NCBI GenBank assembly: GCA_027717595.1
Contig: JALLOF010000017.1
Span: 1 to 38,182, forward strand
From: Nitrospinae bacterium AH_259_B05_G02_I21
Lineage (GTDB): Bacteria > JADFOP01
DNA length: 38,182 nt
Reading direction: 5' to 3'
The notes under the pieces are model-generated. The model was not told where the DNA came from, did no database searches, and saw only the letters and a list, made by a program, of their open reading frames with translations. Positions within the stretch are counted from its first letter, which is position 1. Each line of letters opens with the position of its first letter. Positions 16,515 through 25,301 of the stretch are shown here, in pieces. The position numbers and the translations under genes are program-made.

Positions 16515-18236
16515 ATGGCTATGGACTCTACGGACCGAAATCGGCTCGACTCTTTCATCCCCTCTCGGTATAGGGTGTCGGGCAAGGCCTGGGTGGCCGT
16601 TCTCATACTGGTTGCTTCTGGTTATCTGACTTTCACGGGCCTAGACAACACCTATTTTTGGGATGACGAGGCGGAAATGGGCATTGTGGCAAGGAATTTT
16701 CTTTCTACCGGTCAGCTTACAGCATGGGACGGGCGCAATCTCTTTGCACCTCGCAATGGAAAGACGCTGACTCGCGAATTAACCGTCAATGAACCGCCGC
16801 TGTCCTCTCTTGTGACAGCTTTGTCGTTCCGTCTTCTCGGTATCTCGACATGGGCGGCCCGCTTTCCTTTCGCCATTGCCGGCTTAGCAACATTGTTCGT
16901 TTTTGCCATGATTCTCAGGGAGGAGTTCGGAACGCAATCTTGGCTCTGGGTCTATGCCCTTGGATCTCTTGCGCTTTCCGTAACGTTCCTCCTCTTTATC
17001 CGGCAATGTAGGTACTATGCCCTCTCCCTCCTGTTCTCTTCTCTTACCTATTACGCATACCGAAAGTGCTTGGCCACGAGGCATCTCTTGTGGTTCATTA
17101 TCGTCGGAATCTCATCTATTCTCCTTTTCTTCAGTAACTATCTCGTAGGCGGCGCCTTTCTGGGTTCTCTGACCATCCTTCACCTGGTCTTCCATCGGAA
17201 ATCTTTTAGCATTATTGATTGGGGGAAAATGGCCCTTAGTGTGACCATATTTGCAGGCGCGACAGTGCCTTATGGGGTAACCCATAGTATCTGGTACCGC
17301 CCAGCCCAGATCATGGGACCACCTGAGCCTTGGCTCGCCCGGAAGCTGACGGTGCTATGGTGGAACCTAATAGATATCGACCGAATATCCGCCCTTCCAT
17401 GGGTAACCGTAGTGCTGCTCACCTTCCTGTTGATCCTCCGGCGTGAGAGAAAGCTGGGTAGAATAACTCTGGAGTGGGCTATCGTTGGTCTTGGAAATGT
17501 AATAATTGTTGCCCTAACATCCCCCCAGCCGACAAATGTACCAACAGTGGCTGATGTCCGATATTTGATAGCCTCCCTCCCATTTTTTGCAGGCTTCACC
17601 GGAGTCTTTATATGGTTGCTCCATCAGTGGAAGAAGCCCCTCGGCCCTGTCATGCTAGCCGCACTGCTATGCTCCAACGTTTTTACAATTAATATGTTAG
17701 ACAACCGTATAATAGGTGGAATGACCATTATAAAGGGTGCTCGGTGGCTTCTGCCTGCATACATTCGAGAAGTCCACAACAATTATCCAACCTCCATTGC
17801 TGTCGCTTCCAACTTCTTAAACAAGAATGCAAGGCAAGACGATTTAGTGTACGTGCTTCCGTCGGAATATAACTGGCCCCTTCTGTTCTATGTTGGCGAG
17901 AAGATCAAGCTCTGCTGCTTCCTAAATGAAAAATCTCCGCTGTCCAAAGAAGATATGAGAAAGCTCCAGGCTCCCTTATTCATTGACGAGCACTATCCCG
18001 ATTGGGTTGTTGTATTTGGTGCCCATCCAGAAGCTTTGAAGATGGTGCGGGCCTTCTCCCGCCCTCATCTGAGGGGGCTACAGGTTGTGAATTTCAATTA
18101 CCAATTGGTTCAAACATTAGACGCCTATTGGCGTCAAACCCAACGCCCGGAGCTATTTTGGCATTCTTTCGGCCCAAAGACAGATTTCGACCGCGACCGA
18201 TTGGGCGTGTACATATTTCGACGTGCCAAGTACTAG
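16515..18236 (+). CDS. GT-C glycosyltransferase, PMT_2/ArnT-like (paralogue 1)
   Basis: 573 aa integral membrane protein with about 11 helices and a C-terminal soluble domain of about 170 aa. The first periplasmic loop has TYFWDDEAEMGIVARNFL; the acidic DDE pair is the catalytic signature of dolichyl/undecaprenyl-phosphate-sugar-dependent GT-C enzymes (ArnT, GT39/GT83). It would transfer a sugar from a polyprenyl-phosphate donor to a lipid- or protein-linked acceptor on the periplasmic face. ATG 16515 was chosen because GGGAGGGG lies 11 bases upstream; GTG 16503 sits on that signal. A close paralogue follows at 18515, with an 86-base block that differs at one position. Confidence 0.85.
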   Translation: MAMDSTDRNRLDSFIPSRYRVSGKAWVAVLILVASGYLTFTGLDNTYFWDDEAEMGIVARNFLSTGQLTAWDGRNLFAPRNGKTLTRELTVNEPPLSSLVTALSFRLLGISTWAARFPFAIAGLATLFVFAMILREEFGTQSWLWVYALGSLALSVTFLLFIRQCRYYALSLLFSSLTYYAYRKCLATRHLLWFIIVGISSILLFFSNYLVGGAFLGSLTILHLVFHRKSFSIIDWGKMALSVTIFAGATVPYGVTHSIWYRPAQIMGPPEPWLARKLTVLWWNLIDIDRISALPWVTVVLLTFLLILRRERKLGRITLEWAIVGLGNVIIVALTSPQPTNVPTVADVRYLIASLPFFAGFTGVFIWLLHQWKKPLGPVMLAALLCSNVFTINMLDNRIIGGMTIIKGARWLLPAYIREVHNNYPTSIAVASNFLNKNARQDDLVYVLPSEYNWPLLFYVGEKIKLCCFLNEKSPLSKEDMRKLQAPLFIDEHYPDWVVVFGAHPEALKMVRAFSRPHLRGLQVVNFNYQLVQTLDAYWRQTQRPELFWHSFGPKTDFDRDRLGVYIFRRAKY

Positions 18237-18514
18237 GGTGTGGAATTCGCATCACGAAGAATGAATACTTCGTTTCTCTAACATTTATAAACTATGTGAC
18301 AAAAGAAAACGCGTGTCATAGTGGTCCAGGCCGTTTGAGCAGTAGAGGTAGAATCTAAGCTTGCGGCGCTCTCAGCCGTTGCCTGGCTCGGCTCTGAGAG
18401 GCTGGGTTCACGAAAGGTCTACCCGTTGGGTACGAAGTTACAAGCCCCCTTGAGACGAGCCCCCCGAGAGGGGATGGGTCTAAGCCCAAACGGATGCGGG
18501 TCTAAATAAAAGTT
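18237..18514 (+). ncRNA. Structured intergenic region, candidate RNA element
   Basis: 278 bases between the two GT-C paralogues. Several hairpins follow one another: CTCTCAG (18369-18375) / CTGAGAG (18394-18400) with inner CCG/CGG pairs; TACCC-GTT-GGGTA (18420-18432); and CCCC-GAGA-GGGG (18462-18473) with a GNRA-type loop. The run ends 40 bases before the ATG. It resembles the end of a mobile element (some IS200/IS605 3' ends have such stems) or a leader RNA. Neither could be confirmed. Confidence 0.25.
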
Positions 18515-20194
18515 ATGGCTTCCAGGAATCAGCAGCGGATTGAATCCGCAACTCCGCCTCGCCTAATAATATCTCCCAAGATTTGGGTAGCGGTTTTTGT
18601 CTTTGTTGCATCAGGATACCTGGCTCTCACTGGCTTAGACAACACCTATTTTTGGGACGACGAGGCTCGGACGGCTATCGTCGCGAAGAACTTTCTTGCC
18701 ACCGGTCAGCTTACGCTTTGGGACGGTCGCAATCTCCTTGCATACCAGCGTGGAGCAGGGATGGAGCCCGGGCTGAAGGTCCATTACTTTTCGTTGCACT
18801 ATCCCGTCACAGCCTTATCGTTCCGACTCTTTGGTGTCTCTACATGGGCGGCACGCTTCCCGTTTGCCATTGCCGGCTTAGCAACATTGTTCGTTTTTGC
18901 CATGATTCTTAGGGAGGAGTTCGGAACGCAATCTTGGCTCTGGGTCTATGCTCTGGGTGTTCTGGCCTTTTCCGTAACGTTCCTGCTCCATATTCGGCAA
19001 TCCAGGTATTATGCTCTATCGTTACTCTTCTCCGCTTTTAGCTATTACCTATACCGAAGGTGCCTCAGAACTCGGCACATAGGATGGTTCATCCTCCTCG
19101 CAATCTCATCCATTGCCCTCTTCTACAGTAACTATCTGGTCGGGGGCGCGTTTCTGCTCTCTCTAGGCATCCTTCACCTAGTGTTCCATCGGAGCGATTT
19201 CGGCATCAAGGACTGGGCCAAGTCGGCTCTTTCGGTGACCATTTTCGCCTGCGCTACGCTTCCGTATATCGTAATCCACAGGAACTGGACCCTCGACATG
19301 ATTATGGGACCACCCCAGCCTTGGCTCGAGCGGAAACTAACGCTTCTATGGTGGAACCTCAGAGAGGTCAACGTGATATCGGCCCTTCCCTGGATGATCC
19401 TCGCCTTGCTCGCACTGGCGTTGATCCTCCATCGCCAGAGGAAGCTAACGCGAATTGCTCTTGAGTGGGCGACCCTTGGCATTGGCAATGTAGTCGTTAT
19501 TGCGCTGGTTTCCCACCAGCCGATACGCAAACTAGGGATTGCTGAGATTAGGTTTCTCATAGCTTCCCTTCCTTATTTTGCGGGACTTCTCGGAATTCTA
19601 TGTTGGCTCGTCCATCAGTGGAAGAAGCCCGTCGGTATCCTCATGTTCGTCGTGCTGGTGTGCTCTAATCTCTTCACCTTGCCTCTGTTTGGCAGGGATT
19701 TTCAGTGGCTGTTGCCCGCCTATGTCCGAGAGGTCCACCATGAGTATCCCTCCTCCGCTGGTGCCGTCTCCGAGTACTTAAGCAAGCATGCCAGACAGGA
19801 TGATCTTGTTTATGCTTATCCAGAGTATTTTAGTGGCCCTATCATGTTTTATGTTGGTGACAAGGTCAGGCTCTGCTGCCTTCTGAATAAAAAATCCCCA
19901 CTCTCGAAGGAAGATCTGCGGAAGCTTAACGCGCCCTTGTTCAATGACGAACACTACCCAGACTGGTTTGTAGCATTTGGTCTACACCGGCCTGCGGAAG
20001 GCATGTTGCTGCACTTCTCGCGCCCCCATCTGAAGGGGCGAGAAATTGTAAGATTCAAGTATCGATTGGCTGAGAGACTAAACATTTACTGGGACCAGAC
20101 TCAACGGCCTGAGCTACCTCGGCACTCGTTTGGGCCCAAGACGGATTTTGACCGAAATCGAGATGTTTACATCTTTAAACGTGTTGAGGACTAG
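18515..20194 (+). CDS. GT-C glycosyltransferase, PMT_2/ArnT-like (paralogue 2)
   Basis: 559 aa, co-linear with the protein at 16515 along its whole length. It shares TYFWDDEARTAIVAKNFLA, the FSNYLVGGAF-type helix (here YSNYLVGGAF), the LCC.LN.KSPLSKED motif and the C-terminal HSFGPKTDFDR. The catalytic loop is intact. The same enzymatic role is expected, perhaps with a different sugar or position, because the loop after WDGRNL differs most (ApRNGKTLTREL against AYQRGAGMEPGL). No good ribosome-binding site is visible before ATG 18515. Tandem duplication followed by partial gene conversion is the simplest history. Confidence 0.85.
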   Translation: MASRNQQRIESATPPRLIISPKIWVAVFVFVASGYLALTGLDNTYFWDDEARTAIVAKNFLATGQLTLWDGRNLLAYQRGAGMEPGLKVHYFSLHYPVTALSFRLFGVSTWAARFPFAIAGLATLFVFAMILREEFGTQSWLWVYALGVLAFSVTFLLHIRQSRYYALSLLFSAFSYYLYRRCLRTRHIGWFILLAISSIALFYSNYLVGGAFLLSLGILHLVFHRSDFGIKDWAKSALSVTIFACATLPYIVIHRNWTLDMIMGPPQPWLERKLTLLWWNLREVNVISALPWMILALLALALILHRQRKLTRIALEWATLGIGNVVVIALVSHQPIRKLGIAEIRFLIASLPYFAGLLGILCWLVHQWKKPVGILMFVVLVCSNLFTLPLFGRDFQWLLPAYVREVHHEYPSSAGAVSEYLSKHARQDDLVYAYPEYFSGPIMFYVGDKVRLCCLLNKKSPLSKEDLRKLNAPLFNDEHYPDWFVAFGLHRPAEGMLLHFSRPHLKGREIVRFKYRLAERLNIYWDQTQRPELPRHSFGPKTDFDRNRDVYIFKRVED

Positions 20195-20228
20195 TGTGGG
20201 AGAGTCACCCCCTGTGGCCGCGTCCCGC

Positions 20229-20257
20229 TTGACAAAATACCCGAAAGCCAGTAGAAT
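20229..20257 (+). promoter_or_regulatory. Near-consensus sigma-70 promoter of the PqqD-HprK-glycan operon
   Basis: TTGACA (20229-20234), a 17-base spacer and TAGAAT (20252-20257). The predicted start near 20264 gives a leader of about 37 bases before ATG 20301, which carries GAGGAAAG. Confidence 0.7.
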
Positions 20258-20300
20258 TTCTCGGTTAATAATCTTAACCCCTATAGGCGAGGAAAGCCTA

Positions 20301-20723
20301 ATGGTGCAGATGATGAAGCATGATGAGGTAGTGTACACGGACTTGGAAGAGGGCGCGGTTCTTCTTCATCTAGAAACTAGATTTTACTATAGTTTAAATG
20401 AGGTCGGGCAAGCGGTCTGGCGTTTGCTTGATTCCGCTGAAAACCTTGAAGACATGCTCGAGAAGCTGGCGGAAGAGTATGAGGTCGACGGACAATCGGC
20501 AAAGGATAGTGTGTCCAGATTTCTCCAGGAGCTCGAGCGTGAGAAACTGGCTCTTCCGCATCGTGAAGCAGAAGGTGAGCGGCCACACCAAGGGTCAGCC
20601 AGCGCGCCGGCACCATCCCAGCAGAAACGGCCTTTTGTCGAACCTGAGTTAATCAAACATGATGAGCCACTTCACGAAGTGGTCATGAATCCCTTTGACC
20701 CTCAGCTTCCATTGGCAGAATAG
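20301..20723 (+). CDS. PqqD-like RiPP-recognition protein with leader-like tail
   Basis: 140 aa. Residues 5-85 form a PqqD-type winged-helix domain (HDEVVYTDLEEGAVLLHLET, then FYYSLNEVGQAVWRLLD), the fold that binds leader peptides in RiPP pathways. After a Pro/Ser-rich linker (90-108), residues 109-140 read KRPFVEPELIKHDEPL and on to MNPFDPQLPLAE. The F-x-x-P-x-L spacing matches the Y-x2-P-x-L motif of lasso-peptide leaders, with no Gly after it. It starts the operon behind a strong promoter, 75 bases before an HprK-like kinase. It may act as a peptide or protein chaperone for the kinase, or be its substrate. Longer readings from 20130 overlap the promoter and are rejected. Confidence 0.8.
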   Translation: MVQMMKHDEVVYTDLEEGAVLLHLETRFYYSLNEVGQAVWRLLDSAENLEDMLEKLAEEYEVDGQSAKDSVSRFLQELEREKLALPHREAEGERPHQGSASAPAPSQQKRPFVEPELIKHDEPLHEVVMNPFDPQLPLAE

Positions 20724-20798
20724 TTAGGCCCAGCTTGTCGAGGTGAGGGGGGGCCTTGATACCCAAATGCGCCCATTTCTCCTAGCCTAGGAAACGGT

Positions 20799-21806
20799 AT
20801 GCTGAGCCGGGACACCGCAAACAATCCGCAAAGCAGTTGGGTCGTTTCCTGCCAACTCCATGGTATATCCATACAAGTCTACGGCGATCATCCTGAGGTC
20901 CGGACATACGCCGAAGAGTTCTTCGCGCCAATGGATGGCAAGGATGGCCACGCACCCCTTTTCGTTCTAGAGTTTCACCTCAACCTCTATGACGGGGAAC
21001 CAGACCGGTCGATGCCCTCCGGATCAAAGGCGTTCGTCCAGTTTGCTAACGTCTCATGCCTTAAGGAGGGAACGTTGTTCTCTTTCCACACGAAGGACGG
21101 CTCCTTTCTGAAGGTGGATGTTGAGGCTGGTAGAACATGGGGTCTCCTCTCAAAGGAACTGCTAGTGGCCCCGCGTTATGTCTTTAATGATTTGCTGATG
21201 GCGCCCTTAATGGAGATGTTGAAGGAGCGGGGGTTTTTCGGCCTTCATGCCGCCGCCCTGACGAAGGAGGGCACGGGCTACTTATTCCCTGGTGATTCGG
21301 GAACAGGGAAAACCACCATTGCCCTTAGCCTTTTAAAAAATGGGTTTCAGTACCTAGGGGACGACAAGGTGCTTTTGAGAAGAGAGGACAACGGAATTGC
21401 TGCTCTGGCTTTTACACGCCGCTTCAACATTGACCCGGACATCAGCCTTCACTATCCGGAACTCGGTTTCTTGGAAGACCTCAACCCTCTCCCTGGTACC
21501 ACAAAGCGTCCTTTTGATATCTCAAGGGTGTACCAGGACACATTCCTCCCCCGTTGCAGCCCAAAGCTTCTGATCCACCAACATAAAACGTCAGCCTCTA
21601 AGAGCCAGACCTCTCGGCTTACATCTAATGACTCCTTCGCTCGGCTCGCCAATCAGACAATCCCATCCTTGCGGAAGGAGATAACTGAGAAGCAGCTTCA
21701 GCTCCTTGCTGACCTCGCCCGAGGCACGGAAAGTCACCTGCTCCATATCGGTGAGGATCTAAACGGGGCCCCTGAGCGCTTCTTGGAACTGCTGCCCCGC
21801 ACCTGA
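20799..21806 (+). CDS. HPr kinase/phosphorylase-like protein
   Basis: 335 aa. The C-terminal domain holds the HprK marks: GLHAAAL with His150, the P-loop PGDSGTGKTT (about 164-173) and LGDDKVLL with Asp188/Asp189. The N-terminal 120 residues are divergent and lack the usual HprK N-domain. Such HprK relatives occur beside PqqD-like proteins, and in some lasso-peptide clusters they phosphorylate the peptide. No HPr or PTS gene is near, so a classical carbon-control role is unlikely. AGGAAA precedes ATG 20799. Predicted activity: ATP-dependent phosphorylation of a peptide, protein or sugar made by this cluster. Confidence 0.8.
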   Translation: MLSRDTANNPQSSWVVSCQLHGISIQVYGDHPEVRTYAEEFFAPMDGKDGHAPLFVLEFHLNLYDGEPDRSMPSGSKAFVQFANVSCLKEGTLFSFHTKDGSFLKVDVEAGRTWGLLSKELLVAPRYVFNDLLMAPLMEMLKERGFFGLHAAALTKEGTGYLFPGDSGTGKTTIALSLLKNGFQYLGDDKVLLRREDNGIAALAFTRRFNIDPDISLHYPELGFLEDLNPLPGTTKRPFDISRVYQDTFLPRCSPKLLIHQHKTSASKSQTSRLTSNDSFARLANQTIPSLRKEITEKQLQLLADLARGTESHLLHIGEDLNGAPERFLELLPRT

Positions 21807-21830
21807 GGGCAGGCCCGTTGCGGAGGAAGA

Positions 21831-22739
21831 TTGGAAAAGAGAGCTACTTCCTTTGTGTCTGTCATCATCCCGGCCCTGAACGAGGAAAAGACTATCAGGG
21901 AGTGCCTGAGCTCGCTCCTCAAGATGGACTATCCGCCAGAACGGAGGGAAATCCTGGTTGTGGATAACGGCTCGACGGACCGGACCGCTGAGATCGTCAA
22001 GAGCTTTCCGGTTAGGTATATCCGAGAAGAGAGGCGGGGGGCGTCCTCTGCCCGGAACAAAGGGATCGAGGCAGGCAAAGGTGAAATCCTCGCCTTCACC
22101 GATGCCGACTGCATTGTGAGCCGGGGATGGCTTTGGGAGCTGGTTCGGGCCTTCGACGAAGAGGGAGTGGGAGGGGTAGCTGGGGAAATCGTCGCCTACC
22201 CTCCTAAGACGCCAGCGGAGTGGTACGCAGCCAGAGTCAGGCACTTGTCCCCTCGGAAATATCTCTCCCGCCCTCTCCTGCCATTCGCCGTATTCGCGAA
22301 CTTGGCTTTCCGACGGGACGTGTTCGACAAGATTGGTCTCTTGGATGAAACTATCCTCGAGGGCGAAGCGACGGATTTTTGTACGCGGTTCTTCCGAGGT
22401 ACCGGCTTGAAGCTCGAGTATGCACTCAAAGCGATCGTGTTCCACCGTCATCGTGCTACAGCGTGGGAGTTCTTTCGACAGCAGTGGAATTACGGGAAGG
22501 GCCACGCCAAGCTCTACATCAAGTATCGGCAGGAAATCCCATGGGGCTGGCGGAAGAGTTTTCTCGCTTATCGAGAGTTGGCCAGAGCGGCCTGGGGGCT
22601 GGCAAAGAGCGTTTTGCGTTATGGCTTCAAAGGCGATCGGGAGGATTTCTACTTCTATTATTTCGAGTTCCTTAAGAAGCTGGCCGAGAGACTAGGATTT
22701 ATCAGGCAAAGCATCAGTCAAGGCTACCTGTATTTTTGA
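21831..22739 (+). CDS. GT2-family glycosyltransferase (copy 1)
   Basis: 302 aa GT-A-fold inverting glycosyltransferase: FVSVIIPALNEEKTI, VVDNGSTDRT, and the metal-binding DAD at Asp91-Asp93 (AFTDADC). The C-terminal region carries RRDVFDKIGLLDE and VFHRHR. The acceptor-base motif usually written GEDxDF is here EGEATDF, a deviation to keep in mind. It would use an NDP-sugar at the cytoplasmic membrane face to extend a lipid-linked glycan. The start is TTG 21831 with GGAGG four bases upstream, 24 bases after the kinase stop. It is one of three related GT2 units in this operon. Confidence 0.85.
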   Translation: MEKRATSFVSVIIPALNEEKTIRECLSSLLKMDYPPERREILVVDNGSTDRTAEIVKSFPVRYIREERRGASSARNKGIEAGKGEILAFTDADCIVSRGWLWELVRAFDEEGVGGVAGEIVAYPPKTPAEWYAARVRHLSPRKYLSRPLLPFAVFANLAFRRDVFDKIGLLDETILEGEATDFCTRFFRGTGLKLEYALKAIVFHRHRATAWEFFRQQWNYGKGHAKLYIKYRQEIPWGWRKSFLAYRELARAAWGLAKSVLRYGFKGDREDFYFYYFEFLKKLAERLGFIRQSISQGYLYF

Positions 22740-22750
22740 GTGGTCAAGAA

Positions 22751-23179
22751 ATGCCAGAGACTTATTCTTTTCCTTTCGTTTCCGTGATTATCCCGGTCCT
22801 GAACGGGGAGCGGACCATCAGGGAGTGCCTGGTTTCGCTGCTTAGAGTGGATTATCCTCCAGGGCGGTGGGAAATCCTGGTAGTGGACAACGGCTCGGCG
22901 GACCGGACGGCTGAGATTGTCAAAAGCTTTCCGGTTCGGTATCTCCAGGAGGAGCGGCGGGGGGTATCCCATGCACGGAATCGGGCGATCGAGGCCAGCA
23001 AATGTGAAATCTTGGCCTTCACCGACCCGGACTGTGTGGTAAGCACCGGGTGGCTCCATGACTTAGTGCAGGCCTTCGAAGAAGAATGCGTGGGGGGTGT
23101 GGGGGGGGATCCTTCCCTACCCATCAACTATGGGCGGAACTCAGCCACACTCGTGCTTGGCGGGAGGGGGAATGAATGA
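22751..23179 (+). pseudogene. GT2 glycosyltransferase (copy 2), truncated
   Basis: The first 110 residues match copies 1 and 3 (FVSVIIPVLNGERTIRECL, FTDPDC for the DxD). At a G8 run (23101-23108) the frame leaves homology; adding one G restores GxILxYP, as in copy 1, but only for about ten residues. The following GT4 gene then begins, and about 160 C-terminal residues are simply missing. The product would lack the acceptor site. ATG 22751 (or TTG 22736, overlapping the previous stop) would start it; its TGA overlaps the next ATG. A broken duplicate, although still translationally coupled. Confidence 0.75.
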
Positions 23180-24375
23180 ACATCCTTCTCTCACCGGTTT
23201 CCTATCTCCCGCAAAGGAGTGGAGTCCCGATCATCGTCCAAAACCTCGCCAAAGCCTTTGTGAGAATGGGGCATAATGTTATCATCGTCACCCCAAAGCT
23301 GGACCAAGCTCATCCTTCGTTCGAAATTATCGATGGGATCGAGGTTCACCGTATGCCATTTGTGTTTCCCTGGCGACTGCTCTGGCAAAGGCCCAAGGAA
23401 AGTCGCCTGCAATTCTGCCTTCGTTGTCCCACTGACATCCAGCGGCTTGTTCGACTCATGGATAAAAAACAAATTGAGATCATTGACATCCATTCCTTAA
23501 CTGGCCCCCATCTTCCTTATATGATTTTTGCGAAGTTATTCTCGAATCGCCCATTCGTCGTGACCCTTCAGGGCAACGACTTTCTCCAATTAAACACGCA
23601 GCACAGTAGAATGCGGCGGATGCTCCTACGCTATTCCCTTCGAAGAGCAGAACAGATTACCGCCGTCTCATCTCACGTAGCGAGTGAGGCAGCCCGATTC
23701 TGGCCAGAGGTCTCCGGTAAGATTGTGACGATTCCCAATAGCGTTGCCGTTGATGAGTTCGGCGGGCCCGCATGCTTTCCTTTTCCTTCTCCGTATCTCC
23801 TGTCGCTTGCTCGCTTGAACCCTCTAAAAGGCCATGATGTTCTACTAACAGCGTTTCGGAGAATCGCTGAGCGGGAAAAGAACATTCACCTTATCATCGC
23901 TGGTGATGGTCCTCAGAAAATTCGCCTGCACGCTATTACCCTGGCATTAGGCTTAAAGGATCGGGTTACGTTCCTCGGGGAGGTAGGCCGAGAGAGAGTC
24001 AAGGAGCTGCTAGCCGGGTGCGAGTTCCTTGTACTCCCCTCATGGAACGAAGGGATACCGGTGGTGGCCCTGGAGGCGATGGCATCTAGGAAAGCCGTCG
24101 TCAGCACGCATGTTGGCGGAGTTCCTGAGATTGTGTCACACTCCGAGACTGGGCTACTGGTTCCACCTGGTGATCCAAACTCGCTGGCAGAGGCCATGCT
24201 GTCTCTGCTGCAAAATCGCGATCAATGCAAAGCGATGGGCGATAGAGGACGAGCTTTCGTGAAGGACCATCATGATTTTACCCAAACCATTGATCGGTAT
24301 CTGGATGTCTATCGAAAGGCTCTCCTCCAGGCGAACGGAAATCGGATGAGACAGAAAGAAAAACCTGATCTTTGA
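23176..24375 (+). CDS. GT4-family glycosyltransferase
   Basis: 399 aa GT-B-fold retaining glycosyltransferase. The N-domain has LPQRSGVPIIVQNLAKAF with the glycine-rich acceptor loop. The C-domain has LARLNPLKGHDVLL, IIAGDGP and the E-x7-E donor motif at Glu292 and Glu300 (NEGIPVVALEAM), followed by GGVPEIV and TGLLVPPGD. It is cytoplasmic or membrane-associated, adding hexose-type sugars to a growing glycan. ATG 23176 overlaps the preceding TGA by four bases and has GGGAGGGGG upstream. The following GT2 gene begins 17 bases after its stop. Confidence 0.92.
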   Translation: MNILLSPVSYLPQRSGVPIIVQNLAKAFVRMGHNVIIVTPKLDQAHPSFEIIDGIEVHRMPFVFPWRLLWQRPKESRLQFCLRCPTDIQRLVRLMDKKQIEIIDIHSLTGPHLPYMIFAKLFSNRPFVVTLQGNDFLQLNTQHSRMRRMLLRYSLRRAEQITAVSSHVASEAARFWPEVSGKIVTIPNSVAVDEFGGPACFPFPSPYLLSLARLNPLKGHDVLLTAFRRIAEREKNIHLIIAGDGPQKIRLHAITLALGLKDRVTFLGEVGRERVKELLAGCEFLVLPSWNEGIPVVALEAMASRKAVVSTHVGGVPEIVSHSETGLLVPPGDPNSLAEAMLSLLQNRDQCKAMGDRGRAFVKDHHDFTQTIDRYLDVYRKALLQANGNRMRQKEKPDL

Positions 24376-24392
24376 AGCAGGCTCGAGGTCGC

Positions 24393-25301
24393 ATGATGGG
24401 TCACACAACGCCTTTCGTTTCCGTTATAGTCCCGGTCCTGAACGGGGAGCGGACCATCAGGGATTGTCTGGTCTCGCTGCTCAGGATTGATTATCCTCCA
24501 GAGTTGCGGGAAATCCTGGTTGTGGATATGGGCTCGACGGACGGTACGGCCGAGATAGTCAAAAGCTTTCCGGTACGGTATCTACAGGAGGAGCGGCGAG
24601 GGGCCTCCTATGCGCGGAATAGAGGAATCGAGGAAAGCAAAGGTGAAATCCTGGCCTTCACCGATGCCGACTGCATTGCGACGACCGGCTGGGTCCGGGA
24701 GCTGGTCCAGGGATTCAAGGATGATGGAATCGGCGGTGTCGATGGCGAGACCTTGGCCTACCTGCCAGCCACCCCGGCAGAGCAGTACATGGCGAGGTGG
24801 AGTTGTTTCAACTACCAAGTGCGTCTCGCCAGTCCTTTTTTCCCCTATGCGATCACGGCAAATGTCGCCTTTCGCCGAGAGGTCTTTCACCAGATCGGTT
24901 TCTTTGATTCTCGTTTTCCAGCGGCAGGGGGAGAGGACATCGATTTTTCTTGGCGGTTCTCGCAGGAGACCAATCTGAAGCTTCAGCACAATCCTAAGGC
25001 CGTCGTCTTCCACCGCCATCGAAGCACCACGCGCAGTTACTTCTCCCAGCACATGAGAAACGGGCGAGCCCTTGTGATCCTTCAGTCAAAGTATCCAGCG
25101 AGGCTTCCATGGGGCTGGCGGAAAGAGTTTTGGGCTTGGTGCGACTTGGCCCTGAACGCTTGGATTTCCGCCCGAGCAGCAATCCGGTATTGGCTTGGAA
25201 GCGGCAAGAAGATGGATGTTTATGATCCCTATTTCACATTCCTCAGAAAGCTTGCCCTAAGGGTTGGCTTTATTCGGGAGACCCTGGCAAGGAGGCCTTG
25301 A
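24393..25301 (+). CDS. GT2-family glycosyltransferase (copy 3)
   Basis: 302 aa, complete, with the DxD at Asp91/Asp93 (AFTDADC) and a canonical acceptor motif GGEDIDFSWRF. It is similar to copies 1 and 2 over the N-terminal 115 residues (EIVKSFPVRYLQEERRG shared). One difference: VVDMGSTDG, where copies 1 and 2 have VVDNGS. ATG 24393 with GAGG five bases upstream is preferred over TTG 24372, which overlaps the GT4 stop. The stop overlaps the next ATG (TGATG), so translation is coupled to the nucleotidyltransferase-like gene. Confidence 0.88.
   Translation: MMGHTTPFVSVIVPVLNGERTIRDCLVSLLRIDYPPELREILVVDMGSTDGTAEIVKSFPVRYLQEERRGASYARNRGIEESKGEILAFTDADCIATTGWVRELVQGFKDDGIGGVDGETLAYLPATPAEQYMARWSCFNYQVRLASPFFPYAITANVAFRREVFHQIGFFDSRFPAAGGEDIDFSWRFSQETNLKLQHNPKAVVFHRHRSTTRSYFSQHMRNGRALVILQSKYPARLPWGWRKEFWAWCDLALNAWISARAAIRYWLGSGKKMDVYDPYFTFLRKLALRVGFIRETLARRP

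Noticed and set aside
16339-16629. Plus-strand open frame before the first GT-C gene
   Set aside because: It runs across the GT-C ribosome-binding site into the gene in another frame and shows no protein-like features.
20301-21806. Complete lasso-peptide biosynthetic cluster
   Set aside because: No asparagine-synthetase-like cyclase, transglutaminase-like protease or separate precursor peptide is encoded nearby; only the PqqD and kinase parts resemble such clusters.
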